The position numbers were made by a program, and so were the translations under genes. The notes beneath the pieces are model-generated. The model saw nothing but the letters and a program-made list of their open reading frames with translations. It was not told the DNA's origin and did not search any database. Of a DNA stretch of 55,696 nucleotides, positions 40,299 to 54,200 are shown piece by piece. The stretch's first letter is position 1. Every line of letters starts with the position of its first letter. The DNA comes from Mesostigma viride (lineage: Eukaryota > Streptophyta > Mesostigmatophyceae > Mesostigmatales > Mesostigmataceae), in the NCBI GenBank assembly GCA_009746045.1, contig RPFO01001555.1:1-55696 (forward strand), in the 5' to 3' direction.

Positions 40299-42251
40299 CA
40301 GCCCGGCCAACTGGTTCACATCATGGAGGACGGCACTCGCGGCGGCCTGCTGTCGCGGTCGGGCACCCAGCAAGGGGACCCCCTGGGACCCCTGTACTTT
40401 GCCGCCCCCCTCCAGGGTTGCCTCCAAGCGGTCCATGCTGCCCACCCGGCGGTCGCTATTCAGGCCTACTTGGATGATATCTACCTTCTGGGCCCTGTGC
40501 CGGACACCACCGCGGCTCTGCTGGCACTGCAGACCGCGGTGGCCGACATCAACCTCCAGTTGACCCTTGCCAAGTGCGCGGTGTACTCGCCCCAAGGTGA
40601 TTGCTCCGGCTTTCCGCCCCAGCTCTTGGGCCGGGACGAGCGCCTCCATGGGTTGGATGTCCTCGGCGTTCCGGTTGGCGACCCCGCGTTTGTCATCGAT
40701 GCTCTGCGGGCCGCCCTCGAGGCACGCACTGAGGTACTGCCCTTGATTGCGCGCCTTCATGATTCGCAGACCAAGGGTCTGCTTCTGTGGTTTTGCGCTC
40801 ACCCTCGCGTCGTTCACTGGCTCCGGGGCGCTCTTCCGTCTCAGGTCCGGCTGGCCGCCGAGGGCCACGACGAACGCATCCAGTCGGCCTTGGCGCAGCT
40901 GGTCCCGGGCCCCGACCTCCCGCCACATGCTATTCGCATTGCCTCCCTGCCTGCACGGATGGGTGGCTGCGGTCTGACTCGTGCCGCCCGGCTGGCCCCA
41001 GCAGCCTTTTTGGGCTCCGTCGCTCAGTCGTGGGCGGAAAGCTGCCGGCTCCTGCCCCTTTTGGCAACGGCAGCGCCTGACCTCCTGGACCCCAGCAGCC
41101 CTTTGCCCTTCGTCACTGCCATCCAGGAGGCCTATGCTGAGATCCAGCAGGCCTGTTCTCCCGTCCGTGCCGCTCAGGCGGTACAGCGCCACCTCCCTCG
41201 CGGCACTCCCTCGGTCGCCTCCGTTCAATCTCCCGCCGCATTCCCTGCTCGCGTCATCGATAAACACCAGAAAACCTACGCGGGTATTCTGCACACGGCT
41301 GATTGGATTGCTCTTTTCGCGGACCTCAACGCCCAGGGACGTGCGTGGCTGTTCTCGCTTTCCTTGCGGAGTGTGGGCTCGGCGTACCTTCGTGCTCTTC
41401 CCATGGCCCCCCCATTCGCCTTGGCTCCCAGCCACTACTCGGTGGCGCTCCGGCACCAGCTATTTGCCCCGCAGCCTCTTGTTCCGGCCGGGCGGCCTTG
41501 TGGTAGCTGTGGGCAGCCGCTGGATCCCACGGGGACTCACTACCTTGCCTGCATGGGGGGCCAACAGAATCAGAATTGGTATTTGTATTTGCACACTGTC
41601 CTCCTGACGGTGGTGCTCGCCATGATTCGGTCGGTTTTCCCCCACGCGAACATCCGGTCCGAGGATGCGGATGGCGCTGCCTTCTATTCCCCCAACCACC
41701 GGCCTGACATCGTGGTGCTGGACTTTGAGGGGGTGGCCGGCATCTGCTTATTGACGTTTCGGTGGCGCGGCCCTTGGCTCTTAGCCACGTGGCTGGGGCC
41801 TCCCTCACGGCAGGTTACACGGCGGACCGGGCGGAGCGGGCCAAGCTCCTGGCCTACGGCGACGTCGGGCACCATCGTGTGGTGCCCTTTGTCCTGGAGG
41901 AGTTTGGGGCCATGGGGCCCCTGACCTCCGCCTTCTTCAAGGAGTGTTGCCGGCTCCGGGAGGACCGGCTGGACCTGGAGGGCCAGCGGGCCCCATGGTC
42001 GGCGCGGACCTGGACGTCATATTGGCGTCAGCGCCTGTCGGTGGCGCTGACTCGGGCCATGGCTGACATCATGCTCCGCCGTACGCGGGCTGATTTTGCG
42101 GTGCAGCAGGGCTATTAGGTTCCTCCCGTTAGGCGTTTCCATTGGTCTTATCGTAGTATAGAGCTTTGACATGGCTCTGTATATAGGTTTATAGCTGGGC
42201 GTTTGCTTTGGTTTGAGTGATTTCACTCTGCTGTAAGTAATTATATTTTTA
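40299..42251 (+). mobile_element. 5'-truncated LINE inside the satellite, copy 2
   Basis: Inserted in a satellite monomer with a 9-bp duplication, ATAAATACC (40290-40298 and 42252-42260). Same 3' part as copy 1, opposite orientation, beginning about 30 bp farther upstream. 3' end: the GAGTGATTTCACTC hairpin and an AATTATATTTTTA tail. Confidence 0.9.
40323..42118 (+). pseudogene. LINE reverse transcriptase/endonuclease, truncated (copy 2)
   Basis: Open for about 535 codons from MEDGTRGGLLSRSGTQQGDP, with the YLDD box, CGSCGQPLDPTGTHYLAC knuckle and NHRPDIVVLDFEG. It then shifts frame at a G5 run (41729-41733) where copy 1 has G6, and resumes with ALSHVAGASLTAGYTADRAE to ADFAVQQGY. It lacks the N-terminal half of ORF2, so it is inactive. 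In the region around 41100 (TAIQEAYAEIQQACSPVRAA) it is undamaged and shows the frame copy 1 has lost. Confidence 0.87.
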
Positions 42252-45200
42252 ATAAATACCTAGGGGGGGGGGCTGCCATTCGTACCTTTTTTTCTTTTTT
42301 TATTTTTAAGCCGGCCTGGGGCAGCGGCGGCGGGTGGACGAAAACTGATAGCGTTCCCGTTTGTGCATCCCGTGACCACCGGCCACCAAACGGAGGCACG
42401 ACACCAAGGCAGATCAAGCACCAAAGGAAGCAGCAAGGACGTTGACGTTATTAACCAAGAATGGGGGTGCTGGCATGCATAAATACCTAGGGGGGGTGCT
42501 GGCATGCATAAATACATGGGGGGTGCTGGCATGCATAAATACCTAGGGGGTGCTGGCATGCATAAATACCTAGGGGGGGTGCTGGCATGCATAAATACCT
42601 AGGGGGGTGCTGGCATGCATAAATACCTAGGGGGGGGGCTGGCATGCATAAATACCTAGGGGGGGGCTGGCATGCATAAATACCTAGGGGGGTGCTGGCA
42701 TGCATAAATACCGAGGGGGGTGCTGGCATGCATAAATACCTAGGGGGGGGCTGGCATGCATAAATACGTCGGGGGGTTTCGCTGGCATGCATAAATACCT
42801 AGGGGGGGTGCTGGCATGCATAAATACCTAGGCCGGGGTGCTGGCATGCATAAATACCTAGGGGGGGGGCTGGCATGCATAAATACCTAGGGGGGGTGCT
42901 GGCATGCATAAATACCTAGGGGGTGCTGGCATGCATAAATACCTAGGGGGGGGCTGGCATGCATAAATACCGAGGGGGGGTGCTGGCATGCATAAATACC
43001 GAGGGGGGGTGCTGGCATGCATAAATACCTAGGGGGGTGCAGGCATGCATAATTACCGAGGGGGGGGTGCTGGCATGCATAAATACCTAGGGGGGTGCTG
43101 GCATGCATAAATACCTAGGGGGGGTGCTGGCATGCATAAATACCTAGGGGGGGGGCTGGCATGCATAAATACCTAGGGGGGGTGCTGGCATGCATAAATA
43201 CCTAGGGGGGGTGCTGGCATGCATAAATACCTAGGGGGGGGGCTGGCATGCATAAATACGTCGGGGGGGTCGCTGGCATGCATAAATACCTAGGGGGGGT
43301 GCTGGCATGCATAAATACCTAGGGGGGGGTGCTGGCATGCATAAATACCTAGGGGGGGGCTGCCATTCGTACCTTTTTTTCTTTTTTTATTTTTAAGCCG
43401 GCCTGGGGCAGCGGCGGCGGGTGGACGAAAACTGATAGCATTCCCGTTCGTGCATCCCGTGACCACCGGCCACCAAACGGAGGCACGACACCAAGGCAGA
43501 TCAAGCACCAAAGGAAGCAGCAAGGACGTTGACGTTATTAACCAAGAATGGGGGTGCTGGCATGCATCAATACCTAGGGGGGGTGCTGGCATGCATAAAT
43601 ACATGTGGGGGTGCTGGCATGCATAAATACCTAGGGGGGGGGCTGGCATGCATAAATACGTCGGGGGGGTCGCTGGCATGCATAAATACGTCGGGTGGGG
43701 TGCTGGCATGCATAAATACCTAGGGGGGGTGCTGGCATGCATAAATACCTAGGGGGGGGGCTGGCATGCATAAATACCTAGGGGGGGTGCTGGCAAGCAT
43801 AAATACGTCGGGTGGGGTGCTGGCATGCATAAATACCTAGGGGGGGGCTGGCATGCATAAATACCTAGGGGGGTGCTGGCATGCATAAATACCTAGGGGG
43901 GGGCTGGCATGCATAAATACCTAGGGGGGGTGCTGGCATGCATAAATACCTAGGGGGGGTGCTGGCATGCATAAATACCTAGGGGGGTGCTGGCATGCAT
44001 AAATACCTAGGGGGGGTGCTGGCATGCATAAATACCTAGGGGGGTGCTGGCATGCATAAATACCTAGGGGGGGTGCTGGCATGCATAAATACCTAGGGGG
44101 GGTGCTGGCATGCATAAATACCTAGGGGGGGTGCTGGCATGCATAAATACCTAGGGGGTGCTGGCATGCATAAATACCGAGGGGGGGTGCTGGCATGCAT
44201 AAATACCTAGGGGGGGTGCTGGCATGCATAAATACATGTGGGGGGTGCTGGCATGCATAAATACCTAGGGGGGGTGCTGGCATGCATAAATACCTAGGGG
44301 GGTGCTGGCATGCATAAATACCTAGGGGGGTGCTGGCATGCATAAATACGTCGGGTGGGGTGCTGGCATGCATAAATACCTAGAAGGGGGGGCTGGCATG
44401 CATAAATACCTAGGGGGGTGCTGGCAAGCATAAATACGTCGGGGGGGTGCTGGCATGCATAAATACCTAGGGGGGGTGCTGGCATGCATAAATACCTAGG
44501 GGGGTGCTAGCATGCATAAATACCTAGGGGGGTGCTGGCATGCATAAATACCTAGGGGGGGTGCTGGCATGCATAAATACCTAGAGGGGTGCTGGCATGC
44601 ATAAATACCGAGGGGGGGTGCTGGCATGCATAAATACCTAGGGGGGGTGCTGGCATGCATAAATACATGTGGGGGGTGCTGGCATGCATAAATACCTAGG
44701 GGGGGTGCTGGCATGCATAAATACCGAGGGGGGGTGCTGGCATGCATAAATACCGAGGGGGGATGCTGGCATGCATAAATACCTAGGGGGGGTGCTGGCA
44801 TGCATAAATACCTAGGGGGGTGCTGGCATGCATAAATACCTAGGGGGGTGCTGGCATGCATAAATACCTAGGGGGGGTGCTGGCATGCATAAATACCTAG
44901 GGGGGGTGCTGGCATGCATAAATACCTAGGGGGGGTGCTGGCATGCATAAATACCTAGGGGGGGTGCTGGCATGCATAAATACCTAGGGGGGTGCTGGCA
45001 AGCATAAATACGTCGGGTGGGGTGCTGGCATGCATAAATACCTAGGGGGGGGCTGGCATGCATAAATACCTAGGGGGGGTGCTGGCATGCATAAATACCT
45101 AGGGGGGGTGCTGGCATGCATAAATACCTAGGGGGGGTGCTGGCATGCATAAATACCTAGGGGGGGTGCTGGCATGCATAAATACCTAGGGGGGTGCTGG

Positions 45201-48200
45201 CATGCATAAATACCTAGGGGGGGGCTGGCATGCATAAATACCTAGGGGGGGTGCTGGCATGCATAATACCTAGGGGGGGTGCTGGCATGCATAAATACCT
45301 AGGGGGGGTGCTGGCATGCATAAATACCTAGGGGGGGGTGCTGGCATGCATAAATACCTAGAGGGGGTGCTGGCATGCATAAATACCGAGGGGGGGTGCT
45401 GGCATGCATAAATACCTAGGGGGGGGTGCTGGCATGCATAAATACATGTGGGGGGTGCTGGCATGCATAAATACCTAGGGGGGGTGCTGGCATGCATAAA
45501 TACCTAGGGGGGTGCTGGCATGCATAAATACCTAGGGGGGGTGCTGGCATGCATAAATACGTCGGGTGGGTGCTGGCATGCATAAATACCTAGAAGGGGG
45601 GCTGGCATGCATAAATACCTAGGGGGGTGCTGGCAAGCATAAATACGTCGGGTGGGGTGCTGGCATGCATAAATACCTAGGGGGGGTGCTGGCATGCATA
45701 AATACCTAGGGGTTCAGCTGCCATTCGTACCTTTTTTTCTGTTTTTATTTTTTAATGGGGGCCGGCCTGGGCAGCGGCGGCGGGTGGACGAAAACTGATA
45801 GCGTTCCCGTTTGTGCATCCCGTGACCACCGGCCACCAAACGGAGGCACGACACCAAGGCAGATCAAGCACCAAAGGAAGCAGCAAGGACGTTGACGTTA
45901 TTAACCAAGAATGGGGGTGCTGGCATGCATAAATACCTAGGGGGGGTGCTGGCATGCATAAATACATGTGGGGGGTGCTGGCATGCATAAATACCTAGAG
46001 GGGGGTGCTGGCATGCATAAATACCTAGGGGGGTGCTGGCATGCATAAATACGTCGGGTGGGGTGCTGGCATGCATAAATACCTAGGGGGGTGCTGGCAT
46101 GCATAAATACCTAGAAGGGGGGGCTGGCATGCATAAATACCTAGGGGGGGGTGCTGGCATGCATAAATACCTAGGGGGGGTGCTGGCATGCATAAATACC
46201 TAGGGGGGGTGCTGGCATGCATAAATACCTAGGGGGGTGCTGGCATGCATAAATACCTAGGGGGGGTGCTGGCATGCATAAATACCTAGGGGGGGTGCTG
46301 GCATGCATAAATACCTAGAGGGGGTGCTGGCATGCATAAATACCGAGGGGGGGTGCTGGCATGCATAAATACCTAGGGGGGGTGCTGGCATGCATAAATA
46401 CCTAGGGGGGGTGCTGGCATGCATAAATACCGAGGGGGGGGTGCTGGCATGCATAAATACCTAGGGGGGGTGCTGGCATGCATAAATACCTAGGGGGGTG
46501 CTGGCATGCATAAATACCTAGGGGGGGTGCTGGCATGCATAAATACCTGAGGGGGTGCTGGCATGCATAAATACCGAGGGGGGGTGCTGGCATGAATAAA
46601 TACCGAGGGGGGTGCTGGCATGCATAAATACCGAGGGGGGTGCTGGCATGCATAAATACCTAGGGGGGGTGCTGGCATGCATAAATACCTAGGGGGGTGC
46701 TGGCATGCATAAATACCTAGGGGGGTGCTGGCATGCATAAATACCTAGGGGGGTGCTGGCATGCATAAATACCTAGGGGGGGGTGCTGGCATGCATAAAT
46801 ACCTAGGGGGTGCTGGCAAGCATAAATACGTCGGGTGGGGTGCTGGCATGCATAAATACCTAGGGGGGGGCTGGCATGCATAAATACCTAGGGGGGGTGC
46901 TGGCATGCATAAATACCTGGGGGGGTGCTGGCATGCATAAATACCTAGGGGGGTGGGCATGCATAAATACCTAGGGGGGGGTGCTGGCATGCATAAATAC
47001 CTAGGGGGTTGCTGGCATGCAAAATACCTAGGGGGGGGTGCTGGCATGCATAAATACCTAGGGGGGGTGCTGGCATGCATAAATACCTAGGGGGGGGTGC
47101 TGGCATGCATAAATACCTAGGGGGGTGCTGGCATGCATAAATACCTTAGGGGGGGGTGCTGGCATGCATAAATACCTAGAGGGGGTGCTGGCATGCATAA
47201 ATACCGAGGGGGGGTGCTGGCATGCATAAATACCTAGGGGGGTGCTGGCATGCATAAATACATGTGGGGGTGCTGGCATGCATAAATACCTAGGGGGGTG
47301 CTGGCATGCATAAATACCTAGGGGGGGTGCTGGCATGCATAAATACCTAGGGGGGTGCTGGCATGCATAAATACGTCGGGTGGGTGCTGGCATGCATAAA
47401 TACCTAGAAGGGGGGGCTGGCATGCATAAATACCTAGGGGGGGTGCTGGCAAGCATAAATACGTCGGGTGGGGTGCTGGCATGCATAAATACCTAGGGGG
47501 GGGTGCTGGCATGCATAAATACCTAGGGGTTCAGCTGCCATTCGTACCTTTTTTTCTGTTTTTATTTTTTAATGGGGGCCGGCCTGGGGCAGCGGCGGCG
47601 GGTGGACGAAAACTGATAGCGTTCCCGTTTGTGCATCCCGTGACCACCGGCCACCAAACGGAGGCACGACACCAAGGCAGATCAAGCACCAAAGGAAGCA
47701 GCAAGGACGTTGACGTTATTAACCAAGAATGGGGGTGCTGGCATGCATAAATACCTAGGGGGGGTGCTGGCATGCCTAAATACATGTGGGGGGTGCTGGC
47801 ATGCATAAATACCTAGGGGGGTTGCTGGCATGCATAAATACCTAGGGGGGTGCTGGCATGCATAAATACGTCGGGTGGGGTGCTGGCATGCATAAATACC
47901 TAGGGGGGGTGCTGGCATGCATAAATACCTAGGGGGGGGCTGGCATGCATAAATACCTAGGGGGGGGGCTGGCATGCATAAATACCTAGGGGGTGCTGGC
48001 ATGCATAAATACCTAGGGGGGGTGCTGGCATGCATAAATACCTAGGGGGGGTGCTGGCATGCATAAATACCTAGGGGGGTGCTGGCATGCATAAATACCT
48101 AGGGGGGGGTGCTGGCATGCATAAATACCTAGAGGGGTGCTGGCATGCATAAATACCTAGGGGGGGTGCTGGCATGCATAAATACCTAGGGGGGGTGCTG

Positions 48201-51200
48201 GCATGCATAAATACCTAGGGGGGGTGCTGGCATGCATAAATACCGAGGGGGGGTGCTGGCAAGCATAAATACCTAGGGGGGGTGCTGGCATGCATAAATA
48301 CCGAGGGGGGGTTGCTGGCATGCATAAATACCTAGGGGGGGTGCTGGCATGCATAAATACCTAGGGGGGGTGCTGGCATGCATAAATACCTAGAGGGGGT
48401 GCTGGCATGAATAAATACCGAGGGGGGGGTGCTGGCATGCATAAATACCGAGGGGGGGTGCTGGCATGCATAAATACCGAGGGGGGGATGCTGGCATGCA
48501 TAAATACCTAGGGGGTGCTGGCATGCATAAATACCTAGGGGGGTGCTGGCATGCATAAATACCTAGGGGGTGCTGGCATGCATAAATACCTAGGGGGGTG
48601 CTGGCAAGCATAAATACGTCGGGTGGGGGTGCTGGCATGCATAAATACCTAGGGGGGTGCTGGCATGCATAAATACCTAGGGGGGGTGCTGGCATGCATA
48701 AATACCTAGGGGTTCAGCTGCCATTCGTACCTTTTTTTCTGTTTTTATTTTTTAAGGGGGCCGGCCTGGGCAGCGGCGGCGGGTGGACGAAAACTGATAG
48801 CGTTCCCGTTTGTGCATCCCGTGACCACCGGCCACCAAACGGAGGCACGACACCAAGGCAGATCAAGCACCAAAGGAAGCAGCAAGGACGTTGACGTTAT
48901 TAACCAAGAATGGGGTGCTGGCATGCATAAATACCTAGGGGGGGTGCTGGCATGCATAAATACATGTGGGGGTGCTGCATGCATAAATACCTAGGGGGGG
49001 TGCTGGCATGCATAAATACCTAGGGGGGTGCTGGCATGCATAAATAGTCGGGTGGGGTGCTGGCATGCATAAATACCTAGGGGGGGTGCTGGCATGCATA
49101 AATACCTAGGGGGTGCTGGCATGCATAAATACCTAGGGGGGTGCTGGCATGCATAAATACGTCGGGTGGGTGCTGGCATGCATAAATACCTAGGGGGGTG
49201 CTGGCATGCATAAATACCTAGGGGGGGGGGCTGGCATGCATAAATACGTCGGGGGGGTCGCTGGCATGCATAAATACCTAGGGGGGTGCTGGCATGCATA
49301 AATACCTAGGGGGGTGCTGGCATGCATAAATACCTAGGGGGGTGCTGGCATGCATAAATACCTAGGGGGGGGTGCTGGCATGCATAAATACCTAGGGGGG
49401 GTGCTGGCATGCATAAATACCTAGGGGGGGGGCTGGCATGCATAAATACCGAGGGGGGGTGCTGGCATGCATAAATACCTAGGGGGGGGTGCTGGCATGC
49501 ATAAATACCTAGGGGGGTGCAGGCATGCATAAATACCGAGGGGGGGTGCTGGCATGCATAAATACCTAGGGGGGTGCTGGCATGCATAAATACCTAGGGG
49601 GGGTGCTGGCATGCATAAATACCGAGGGGGGGTGCTGGCATGCATAAATACCTAGGGGGGGGGGCTGCCATTCGTACCTTTTTTTCTTTTTTTATTTTTA
49701 AGCCGGCCTGGGGCAGCGGCGGCGGGTGGACGAAAAACTGATAGCGTTCCCGTTTGTGCATCCCGTGACCACCGGCCACCAAACGGAGGCACGACACCAA
49801 GGCAGATCAAGCACCAAAGGAAGCAGCAAGGACGTTGACGTTATTAACCAAGAATGGGGGTGCTGGCATGCATAAATACCTAGGGGGGGTGCTGGCATGC
49901 ATAAATACATGTGGGGGTGCTGGCATGCATAAATACCTAGGGGGGTGCTGGCATGCATAAATACCTAGGGGGGTGCTGGCATGCATAAATACCTAGGGGG
50001 GTGCTGGCATGCATAAATACCTAGGGGGGGGGGCTGGCATGCATAAATACCTAGGGGGGGGCTGGCATGCATAAATACCTAGGGGGTGCTGGCATGCATA
50101 AATACCGAGGGGTGCTGGCATGCATAAATACCTAGGGGGGGGGCTGGCATGCATAAATACGTCGGGGGGTTTCGCTGGCATGCATAAATACCTAGGGGGG
50201 GTGCTGGCATGCATAAATACCTAGGCCGGGGTGCTGGCATGCATAAATACCTAGGGGGGGGGCTGGCATGCATAAATACCTAGGGGGGTGCTGGCATGCA
50301 TAAATACCTAGGGGGGTGCTGGCATGCATAAATACCTAGGGGGGGGCTGGCATGCATAAATACCGAGGGGGGGTGCTGGCATGCATAAATACCTAGGGGG
50401 GGTGCAGGCATGCATAAATACGAGGGGGGGGTGCTGGCATGCATAAATACCTAGGGGGGTGCTGGCATGCATAAATACCTAGGGGGGGGGCTGGCATGCA
50501 TAAATACCTAGGGGGGGGCTGGCATGCATAAATACCTAGGGGGGGGTGCTGGCATGCATAAATACCTAGGGGGGTGCTGGCATGCATAAATACCTAGGGG
50601 GGGAGGCTGGCATGCATAAATACGTCGGGGGGGTCGCTGGCATGCATAAATACCTAGGGGGGGTGCTGGCATGCATAAATACCTAGGGGGGGTGCTGGCA
50701 TGCATAAATACCTAGGGGGGGGGCTGCCATTCGTACCTTTTTTTCTTTTTTTATTTTTAAGCCGGCCTGGGGCAGCGGCGGCGCGGTGGACGAAAACTGA
50801 TAGCATTCCCGTTCGTGCATCCCGTGACCACCGGCCACCAAACGGAGGCACGACACCAAGGCAGATCAAGCACCAAAGGAAGCAGCAAGGACGTTGACGT
50901 TATTAACCAAGAATGGGGGTGCTGGCATGCATCAATACCTAGGGGGGTGCTGGCATGCATAAATACATGTGGGGGGTGCTGGCATGCATAAATACCTAGG
51001 GGGGGGGCTGGCATGCATAAATACGTCGGGGGGTCGCTGGCATGCATAAATACGTCGGGTGGGGTGCTGGCATGCATAAATACCTAGGGGGGGTGCTGGC
51101 ATGCATAAATACCTAGGGGGGGGGCTGGCATGCATAAATACCTAGGGGGGTGCTGGCAAGCATAAATACGTCGGGTGGGGTGCTGGCATGCATAAATACC

Positions 51201-54200
51201 TAGGGGGGGGGCTGGCATGCATAAATACCTAGGGGGGGTGCTGGCATGCATAAATACCTAGGGGGGGGGCTGGCATGCATAAATACCTAGGGGGTGCTGG
51301 CATGCATAAATACCTAGGGGGGGTGCTGGCATGCATAAATACCTAGGGGGGGTGCTGGCATGCATAAATACCTAGGGGGGGTGCTGGCATGCATAAATAC
51401 CTAGGGGGGTGCTGGCATGCATAAATACCTAGGGGGGGTGCTGGCATGCATAAATACCTAGGGGGGGTGCTGGCATGCATAAATACCTAGGGGGGGTGCT
51501 GGCATGCATAAATACCTAGAGGGGGTGCTGGCATGCATAAATACCGAGGGGGGGTGCTGGCATGCATAAATACCTAGGGGGGGTGCTGCATGCATAAATA
51601 CATGTGGGGGTGCTGGCATGCATAAATACCTAGGGGGGGTGCTGGCATGCATAAATACCTAGGGGGGTGCTGGCATGCATAAATACCTAGGGGGGTGCTG
51701 GCATGCATAAATACGTCGGGTGGGGTGCTGGCATGCATAAATACCTAGAAGGGGGGGCTGGCATGCATAAATACCTAGGGGGGTGCTGGCAAGCATAAAT
51801 ACGTCGGGGGGGTGCTGGCATGCATAAATACCTAGGGGGGGTGCTGGCATGCATAAATACCTAGGGGGGGTGCTAGCATGCATAAATACCTAGGGGGGTG
51901 CTGGCATGCATAAATACCTAGGGGGGGTGCTGGCATGCATAAATACCTAGAGGGGGTGCTGGCATGCATAAATACCGAGGGGGGGTGCTGGCATGCATAA
52001 ATACCTAGGGGGGGGTGCTGGCATGCATAAATACATGTGGGGGGTGCTGGCATGCATAAATACCTAGGGGGGGGTGCTGGCATGCATAAATACCGAGGGG
52101 GGGTGCTGGCATGCATAAATACCGAGGGGGGGATGCTGGCATGCATAAATACCTAGGGGGGGTGCTGGCATGCATAAATACCTAGGGGGGGTGCTGGCAT
52201 GCATAAATACCTAGGGGGGGTGCTGGCATGCATAAATACCTAGGGGGGTGCTGGCATGCATAAATACCTAGGGGGGGGTGCTGGCATGCATAAATACCTA
52301 GGGGGGTGCTGGCATGCATAAATACCTAGGGGGGGGTGCTGGCATGCATAAATACCTAGGGGGGTGCTGGCAAGCATAAATACGTCGGGTGGGGTGCTGG
52401 CATGCATAAATACCTAGGGGGGGCTGGCATGCATAAATACCTAGGGGGGTGCTGGCATGCATAAATACCTAGGGGGGGTGCTGGCATGCATAAATACCTA
52501 GGGGGGGTGCTGGCATGCATAAATACCTAGGGGGGGGTGCTGGCATGCATAAATACCTAGGGGGGGTGCTGGCATGCATAAATACCTAGGGGGGGGCTGG
52601 CATGCATAAATACCTAGGGGGGTGCTGGCATGCATTAATACCTAGGGGGGGTGCTGGCATGCATAAATACCTAGGGGGGGTGCTGGCATGCATAAATACC
52701 TAGGGGGGGGTGCTGGCATGCATAAATACCTAGAGGGGGTGCTGGCATGCATAAATACCGAGGGGGGGGTGCTGGCATGCATAAATACCTAGGGGGGGGT
52801 GCTGGCATGCATAAATACATGTGGGGGGTGCTGGCATGCATAAATACCTAGGGGGGGTGCTGGCATGCATAAATACCTAGGGGGGTGCTGGCATGCATAA
52901 ATACCTAGGGGGGTGCTGGCATGCATAAATACGTCGGGTGGGGTGCTGGCATGCATAAATACCTAGAAGGGGGGGCTGGCATGCATAAATACCTAGGGGG
53001 GTGCTGGCAAGCATAAATACGTCGGGTGGGGTGCTGGCATGCATAAATACCTAGGGGGGGTGCTGGCATGCATAAATACCTAGGGGTTCAGCTGCCATTC
53101 GTACCTTTTTTTCTGTTTTTATTTTTTAATGGGGGCCGGCCTGGGCAGCGGCGGCGGGTGGACGAAAACTGATAGCGTTCCCGTTTGTGCATCCCGTGAC
53201 CACCGGCCACCAAACGGAGGCACGACACCAAGGCAGATCAAGCACCAAAGGAAGCAGCAAGGACGTTGACGTTATTAACCAAGAATGGGGTGCTGGCATG
53301 CATAAATACCTAGGGGGGGTGCTGGCATGCCTAAATACATGTGGGGGGTGCTGGCATGCATAAATACCTAGGGGGGTGCTGGCATGCATAAATACCTAGG
53401 GGGGGTGCTGGCATGCATAAATACGTCGGGTGGGGTGCTGGCATGCATAAATACCTAGGGGGGGTGCTGGCATGCATAAATACCTAGAAGGGGGGGCTGG
53501 CATGCATAAATACCTAGGGGGGGTGCTGGCATGCATAAATACCTAGGGGGGGTGCTGGCATGCATAAATACCTAGGGGGGGTGCTGGCATGCATAAATAC
53601 CTAGGGGGGGTGCTGGCATGCATAAATACCTAGGGGGGGTGCTGGCATGCATAAATACCTAGGGGGGGTGCTGGCATGCATAAATACCTAGAGGGGTGCT
53701 GGCATGCATAAATACCGAGGGGGGGTGCTGGCATGCATAAATACCTAGGGGGGGGTGCTGGCATGCATAAATACCTAGGGGGGGGTGCTGGCATGCATAA
53801 ATACCGAGGGGGGGGTGCTGGCAAGCATAAATACCTAGGGGGGGTGCTGGCATGCATAAATACCTAGGGGGGGGTGCTGGCATGCATAAATACCTAGGGG
53901 GGGTGCTGGCATGCATAAATACCTAGGGGGGGGTGCTGGCATGCATAAATACCTAGAGGGGGTGCTGGCATGAATAAATACCGAGGGGGGGGTGCTGGCA
54001 TGCATAAATACCGAGGGGGGGTGCTGGCATGCATAAATACCGAGGGGGGGATGCTGGCATGCATAAATACCTAGGGGGGGTGCTGGCATGCATAAATACC
54101 TAGGGGGGTGCTGGCATGCATAAATACCTAGGGGGGTGCTGGCAAGCATAAATACGTCGGGTGGGGTGCTGGCATGCATAAATACCTAGGGGGGGTGCTG

